This document shows positions 58,206 through 64,000 of a stretch of DNA of 64,000 nucleotides, one piece after another. The notes below the pieces were generated by a model, which did no database searches, was not told the DNA's origin, and saw nothing but the letters and a program-made list of their open reading frames with translations. The DNA is from Isoetes taiwanensis (Eukaryota; Streptophyta; Lycopodiopsida; Isoetales; Isoetaceae), in NCBI GenBank assembly GCA_021234155.1, contig JAJEKV010000002.1, positions 24,854,617 through 24,918,616 on the forward strand. Reading direction: 5' to 3'. Each line of letters begins with the position of its first letter. Within the stretch, counting starts at the first letter, position 1. The position numbers were made by a program, and so were the translations under genes.

Positions 58206-58921
58206 CAGTAGTTCTGGTAATAAGGATACGGGAGAAGCCAGCATCACCGAGACATAACAAGCTTAAGATTATACTTATGACCAAGAAAAACATCCAGGTA
58301 TTGTAGGCTTAAAAGGGTTGAAAAAAAACAGTGCTATGCTATTGAAAGTGCTAAAATCATTGTATTTGAATAAGGCAACATCTTTGAATGCCTTCAATTA
58401 AATTCTGCGTACATTTATTTTAAATAGAACACAGATCTATTGTATTATATTAACAGGGCAGAAGGATACAAGGCCTAATCGGCTATAAACTGAGAGACTC
58501 CATTGTACCTTTTGGCCCTTCAATCTTTACCATATTTTTGCTAAAGTTTTGATGATTGGCTGCAGGTACCGGACCTCTCCTGCCCTTGTCTTTTTTCTTG
58601 GATTTTGTTGGATGAATATATAGATCTGGAGATGGATTTGAGCAAACTTTTGAAGGTAAACAAGCAGAAGATGTTCTTCTGTTAAATACTGAATCAAGCT
58701 CTTTCCACATATAAAAACAGGTTGTATAAACTTATTTACTGTGGATAAACATTAATAAAAGAGTCTCTATCGAAAATAGAGGTAAATACTCATTTTTCTA
58801 TTTACTGAAGTAATTTGCTGGCATCTAAACTAACAAAACAGTGGATGCAAACTAGATATGTTTTTTGGCAGTATGTACATGTCTTTCATATTTAAACGAA
58901 GTTTATGATGCATAAGTTTAC

Positions 58922-61690
58922 TTTTTTTTTTTGGGTAAGTTATGTATATGTATATAGAAAGTTGAAAAGTTATGTACAACAGATACCCTTTAGAGGGTAA
59001 GTTGAACAGTAAGGTTGTTCAGGGGAGTCAAAACACTTGTACCATAGAGAGCATCTCCTCGTCTTCTCCACCTCTAGGGTACTATAAGGGAAAGCTCCTT
59101 TCTTCTCCCGTGTGAGCTGGTACTATAGAGAGAGGCAGCTCCATTCCAGTATTAGATCCTTTAGCAATTCTTAATCCTGGATAGTTAAAGAATCTAAACC
59201 ACTGCCAGTGGCCACTTCACCAACATAGTTGACATTATCCACCCATTGGCACTTAAAGAAGGTATAGAACCCCACCAGGGTCCCTAATCTATCAAGCCCC
59301 TTATTGTAATCCTTGCCTTTGTTTCTATGATGTGACAAAGCCATCAGAGCAACTTCCAGATTGAAGGAGTTTTTTAGCTTCATGATAGAGACTTCTTGAC
59401 CACCCAGAGTTACTCCACACCGATGCTTCCAAATCACCCAGAGTGCCAGATTCACCAGGGAGGCTTCTATGCAGCATCTGTCTGAAACCAATACCAACCC
59501 TGGCCAAACCAGTTGGTGCATCATAAGCCCAATAATAGGACAAACCCACTGCCAGAACTCCGCTACACGTGGGCAGAGGAAGAGATGCTCAGTAGATTCT
59601 GTGGCTAGACAACCAAGTGGACATTTGTCATCCACTACGATGCCCTTGTTAAACAAACTTTCCTTTGTACTGAGTCCCCTTTAAAGAGCTATCCATCTAA
59701 AGAACTGGATCTTCCTGGAACAGATAGACTTCCACGAGTTGGCTAAAACATTTTTAGCTACTAAATTACTCACCCCTAGCCTTTCCTCAGCTTTTAGAGG
59801 ACTGCCCTGGCACATAGCACTATAAATCTTTGCCACATTATAGTGTGTTTGTCCATCAAGTAGCCACTTCTCACAAGGCCCCATAGTACCAAATATATTG
59901 GTAGCATTCCATAAAATTTCCTTCAATATTTTACGGTCCCCTTCTCCAGGAGCCTGAATTCTGTCCTTGAACGCAGTCCAGCAGATCCATCTACCATTGA
60001 CCCAAAGGTGTTGCAGCATTGTTATTCCACAGCTCTTCCATTTGATGAAAATACGAGGATGTGAGAGAGCCAAAGGGAGACCATTTCTCTCCCAAACCTT
60101 AATATTCCAAAATAAGCTAAATCCGCCTGCATTCATAGGAGGATCCATGGGAGTGAACTGTAGCACAAGTCCCCATGCTTGGAGGATTTTTCTCATCCCT
60201 GAGGACGTACCAGGAGCCATCTTAAAGCCATAATATAGGGCACCCAGCTCATCTCTAGGAAGAGAAGGTTTGTGTAGGAGCTTGCCTTGCTTCAACCAGT
60301 AAGATACAAATTTTAAAGCAAGAGATGAATAAGAGGACTCACCTTGTAATATACGCCAAACAAATTTGGCTGCCAAGGCCTGTGCTTGTAAGAAAGGATC
60401 CTTGCAGCCCAGTCCACCGTCTTTTTTATCACGACAGAGCTCATTTCAAGCCACTTTTGCCATTCCTCCCCAAATGAATTTCCTAATGATAACCTGCATC
60501 TGGTTATAGACCCCCTTTTGAGAGACCATAACTGACGAGTAATAGATATGAGAGGCCATTAGAAAGATGTAGCCAGCCACACACCTTCCCGAGGTGGCTA
60601 GGGACTTCGAGAGACCAAAGACCAACTTTCTTTTCCGAGTTTGTCTAGTATAGGGGCCCAGAGGCCCTTGAGACCCATCGTAGTGCTAGGGGAGACCAAG
60701 AAGTGTAACTATCCCTCCATGCCGCAGAATTGGAAAGCCTGCACCTGCTCGAGGATCAATGTCACTTTCTAAAGCCCATAAACTGAACATTTATTTGCAT
60801 TGAGGCCAATTCCCACGAGATAACCTCAAAAGATGTAAGGATTTTTCAAATGAATGAAAGCTATTATCATCATACCCGAGGAACATAAAGTATCATCTCG
60901 TGATACCGCATAATTGTTAGCTTTTTCAGACCTTCTGGGAAGGTAAGCCCTTCTAGGTTACCTTTCGACGACTTTTAGTTGGACCATTCTGGATAACAGA
61001 TTTGCCATAATGAGGAACAAGTAGGGGCAGCCTTGTCTTATGCCTTTCTTGAGATTAAACAGTCAAGATGGTTGCCCATTAACTAGCACCGAAGCAGATG
61101 CTACACTGTTCATCCCCATAGCCAGGAGAATAAACTGTGAATCAAATCCCATACGGTTCATAACAAAGCATTAAGCCAGATCCCATCTTAGGGAGTCATA
61201 AGCCTTTCTAAAATCCATCTTGATCAATATACATTTTTGTTTGGAAGCCTGGCACCAATGTAGACCTTCCTTAGCTGCAAGATAGTTATCCAATATATAT
61301 CTCCCCGGCAAGAAGGCCGATTGCTCCTTCCCAATGTCTCTGTTAAGAATAGGTTTCAGACGATTAGCAATAACCTTCATAATCACTTTATAGATGGCAT
61401 TAGTGAGTGGGGCCTCCATTCTCCTAGGCTTAAAGGCCTAGAGACCTTTGGAACAAGGGTGATGAAACCAGCTGCTAGAGTCGGGTGCAAGGAGCAAGAG
61501 GCCCATGCTCCACAGACAGCTCTAGTAAAATCGTTTCCAAGCACATCCCAGAATTCAACAAAGAATTCCGGGGAAAAACCATCTGGGCCCGGAGATTTCC
61601 CCGCTGCGAGTTAGGTAGGGGATCTTCCTTAAATTATTTTTCAGAACTGACCCTTATGAATGATCTGATTTCTAAAAGACTTTCTTAAGG
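58922..61690 (-). pseudogene. L1-type LINE, 3' half, decayed
   Basis: Reads leftward. Reverse-transcriptase blocks in order: GKSPGPDGFSPEFF (about 61605-61565), AAGFITLVPK, then NAIYKVIMKVIANRLKPIL and QSAFLPGRYILDN within 61419-61171, KMDFRKAYDSLRW, GIRQGCP near 61050-61025, and SRDDT near 60890 where YADDT is expected. The C-terminal part at 60376-59681 (AAKFVWRILQGESSYSSLAL) and a zinc-finger-like zf-RVT end, CPLGC...EHLFLCPRV (59656-59171), follow. The T11 run at 58922-58932 is the A tail in this orientation. Several frame breaks and the damaged YADD make it inactive. Endonuclease and ORF1 are absent, a typical 5' truncation. Target duplication not identified. Confidence 0.88.
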
Positions 61691-63040
61691 TGTGACGCAT
61701 ATACAACCGATTTTGGACCTTTTCGGCTAGGCAATACCTTCTGATTATTGATATGATCTTCTCATATCAATGCCAATTAATGGCTAATACAGAGGTTCAC
61801 GATAAAAGACCAACCGACTAATGGTCACTTCGGCTAATACAGAGGCTCGCGATAAAAGACCAAAAATTCATGTATATCCCATCATAAAATTCGAGGTGCA
61901 GGAGGATATTTTTGATCGGAGTTGAGGACAAAGTATGGCTTGGTTTCCCATAATCCGGGATATGACCTCTATTTCAAGGTAAAACATGTTTCTTAGATTT
62001 GTTTTAGCCCACATATTTGCCACTTTTTACTAAAGCTATTTGACACAAAGCTAATTGATTTCAGCATAATTGTGCTAAAGAAGAAGTTGCGTGCTTTTCT
62101 TCTGTTAAAAGGCATGTTCTTGCATTCAAGTTATGTTTGTGTTGTTTTAATTTCAGTGTTGTTTGCCTCGATTTGTGCTAAAATTAGGTTTCTCATGTTC
62201 TGTAGAGCAAATTAATAACCTTATTAATACGTTCTATGAAATTGAGGCCGCAGTGACCACAATCAAATGACACAACCACACTTTACCATACATTAAAAAC
62301 TCAATTTAACGTCACTTACTCATAGACAACACTTTAGTCCCAAATCTTCATATACAATCACATAGAACGCCCACAAACGGTGGGCAATTTTCTAGTAATA
62401 CAATAAGATAAGAGCTCATTCTAGGAGGAACAGGATATGGCTTATTTTATTATGCGGTCTAAATATTATTTTTGGAAGGATAGGCATTAAGGCACCTGCC
62501 TTCCACACGTCTCATACTGGTTCTAACTCATGTGTTGCTTGTGATTATCAGTCCCTATCCTTAAAATTAGGATTTGGAGTGCAGAAACAAGCTATGGTGT
62601 GGTGAAATGATTTATAACATACACACATGCACAAAACTATCATTGTAACTTAGATGTCTCTTGTTGGATAGCTAAGCTATTTTTATTGAGAAAAGCATCA
62701 CGAATTGGGCGTCCACCTATGTGGAGAGAATGATCTATATTTTGTCCACGAGAATAAGACCACCTAGTATACAAATGTGGAATCTATATTTAATAGCTAA
62801 CTCCAACGCATTAACAGCTTGGCATGGTTGATTTTTCTCTTGGAGCCTGGAGCCATGGCCTCGTAATGCATTTGGGGATGTGGGTTGAGCGCTAGCAAAG
62901 ATTTGGGTTTCTCCAAGTCAGCGATCCACTTTATCTTTGTATTTTTTTAATTGAAAGATGGCTTATCTTTTTTCTATCCTTGGTAATGCATGCGATTCGA
63001 CACCGCTTCGGATCGCCATTTTGGGGAGAGAGAGACAAGG
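61691..63040. other. Non-coding spacer
   Basis: AT-rich without recognisable genes. It contains the 50-bp repeat listed separately. Confidence 0.5.
61782..61863 (+). repeat. 50-bp period repeat
   Basis: ggctaatacagaggttcac followed by gataaaagaccaa occurs at 61782 and again at 61832 with two substitutions. Confidence 0.85.
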
Positions 63041-63041
63041 C

Positions 63042-63049
63042 TATATATA
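63042..63049 (+). promoter_or_regulatory. Possible TATA box
   Basis: TATATATA in a ggctatatatacgc context, about 30 bp upstream of a pyrimidine-rich stretch (cttttctccattatc) that looks like a plant 5' leader. The gene it would serve lies beyond the window end. Low confidence because TATA words are common in AT-rich DNA. Confidence 0.3.
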
Positions 63050-63153
63050 CGCTTTTGGGCTCTTTTCTCCATTATCGGTGTCTTCTCAACAGCTTTTTGG
63101 TCTCCGTTCCTCCATCCCCACCCTAAGTTGTTTACATTCATGTTTTTTCATTT

Positions 63154-63492
63154 GCATGCATGGATCTTGAAGGGTACCGCATCAAATTCTCATGTAATTG
63201 CTCATGTTTTCGCTCTTTTTGTGTCTCTTGCGCGTAACGAATTTGTGGATCCGTAAGTTTTATGAATGATTCTTGCTCGCTTTGGCTATGAAATTTTGCT
63301 TGCATGCATGGATCTTGAAGGTACCGCATCAAATTCTCATGTGATTCGCTCATGTTTTCGTTCTTTTGCTTCTCTTACAAGACAAATTTGTGGATCTATA
63401 AGTTTTATGAATGATTCTTGCTCGCTTTGGCTCGGAATTTTGCTTGCATGCATGGATCTTGAAGGTACCGTGATCAAATTCTCATGTGATTG
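63154..63492 (+). repeat. 146-bp tandem repeat (2.3 units)
   Basis: Units starting gcatgcatggatcttgaag begin at 63154, 63302 and 63446. Each full unit contains caaattctcatgt, a cgctcatgttttcg block and ggatc..taagttttatgaatg. It lies about 100 bp downstream of the possible TATA box. Confidence 0.88.
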
Positions 63493-64000
63493 AGCTTTAA
63501 GTATTCTATGATTAACTCGGTACCTCTTCCAAATATTTTCTTCCTCACTTAAATATTTTTGGACACTATGTGAATCATCGCCTATGGCACTCCACCTCAA
63601 AACTTCTTGTGCCATGCTTCGGTTGCGATGCCTTTTCTTTGCTGGTTGTCTTTCAGGTCTATTGGAGAGGCATGCAGAATTGAAGATGGGTTGGTTTATT
63701 GCTGAGACCGATCTGTGGCTGTTTAATATTTTCCCCCTTTTGCTCCCATACCTATATATTTGGAAAAATCGGTTGCTTCCTTTTGTAAATCGCTCTTTAC
63801 AAGTCCGATTCGATCGTCAAGCATAGATCTTCTTCCCTCCGGGTTCGATTTTGTGATCGGATTTGCTCTACCCATTCTTTTCTTTCTTCGCTTTTAGCAT
63901 TAGGAGTTGTCCCTTTTCTCTCAGCCTTTTGTTCCGATTTGCCTCTTTATAGTATTTGACGGTTATATGAAATTTTGATTTACATCCTTAAAGTTGTACC
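63493..64000. other. Right edge, possible leader of a gene beyond the window
   Basis: An open frame of 80 codons at 63584-63826 shows no domain. A splice-acceptor-like ctttcag lies near 63650. Nothing further can be supported. Confidence 0.35.

Larger units (their letters stand above)
40575..58779 (+). repeat. 18-kb tandem duplication, right copy
   Basis: Collinear second copy of 22491-40563. It keeps the intact mevalonate kinase but has a scrambled gag-like frame and shorter microsatellites. A 15-bp stretch (tgatggacaagcaat, about 27780) of the left copy is absent here near 45850, and small insertions occur throughout the noisy tracts. Confidence 0.95.

Noticed and set aside
1-64000. CRISPR arrays, operons and ribosome-binding sites
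   Set aside because: The window is plant nuclear DNA; repeats seen are minisatellites and transposon ends, with irregular spacing and no unique equal-length spacers.

Overview
The window is nuclear DNA of a land plant. The evidence is a PLS-class pentatricopeptide (PPR) gene, spliced plant-type genes for ALG13 and mevalonate kinase, an L1-type LINE, Mutator-like transposase remnants and a Copia-like LTR pair with a Met-tRNA primer site. A seed-free plant such as a fern fits the PPR style, but that is inference. Sequence is gene-poor and AT-rich, and most of it is repeats or decayed transposons.

Layout. 1-3.5 kb: no gene. 3.5-4.0 kb: degenerate LINE reverse-transcriptase fragment. 4.5-5.2 kb (-): ALG13, three exons, one GC-AG intron. 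6.56-8.15 kb (-): PPR gene. 8.67-10.1 kb: non-autonomous DNA transposon with long inverted ends. 11.5-13.5 kb: compound foldback repeat around a 17-bp hairpin. 14.3-21.0 kb: region bounded by LTR-like direct repeats (minus orientation, PBS at 20.66 kb, gag-like leader), carrying minisatellite and AT-rich arrays on both sides of a small unrecognised five-exon gene (16.83-18.08 kb, -). 22.49-40.56 and 40.58-58.78 kb: an 18-kb segment present twice, head to tail. 58.9-61.7 kb (-): decayed LINE. 61.7-64 kb: short tandem repeats and a possible promoter running off the window.

The 18-kb unit holds, in order, a gag-like coiled-coil ORF, AT-rich filler, two Mutator-like transposase pseudogenes facing each other as a palindrome (the left arm split by a nested insertion with a CATT microsatellite), and mevalonate kinase. 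Mevalonate kinase is intact in the right copy (six exons, 412 aa, all splice phases agree) and full of small indels in the left. The gag-like ORF is the reverse: open on the left, broken on the right. Divergence between copies is patchy, with near-identical tracts beside noisy ones. Either a real duplication is decaying unevenly, or this is an assembly duplication with unpolished stretches; sequence alone cannot decide.

Functionally the recognisable host genes are unrelated housekeeping genes: ALG13 (N-glycan precursor at the ER), a PPR protein (organelle RNA) and mevalonate kinase (isoprenoid precursors). They do not form a pathway or cluster. The least explained features are the 117-residue five-exon gene inside the LTR-bounded region, the 2-kb foldback element and the duplicated transposase palindrome.
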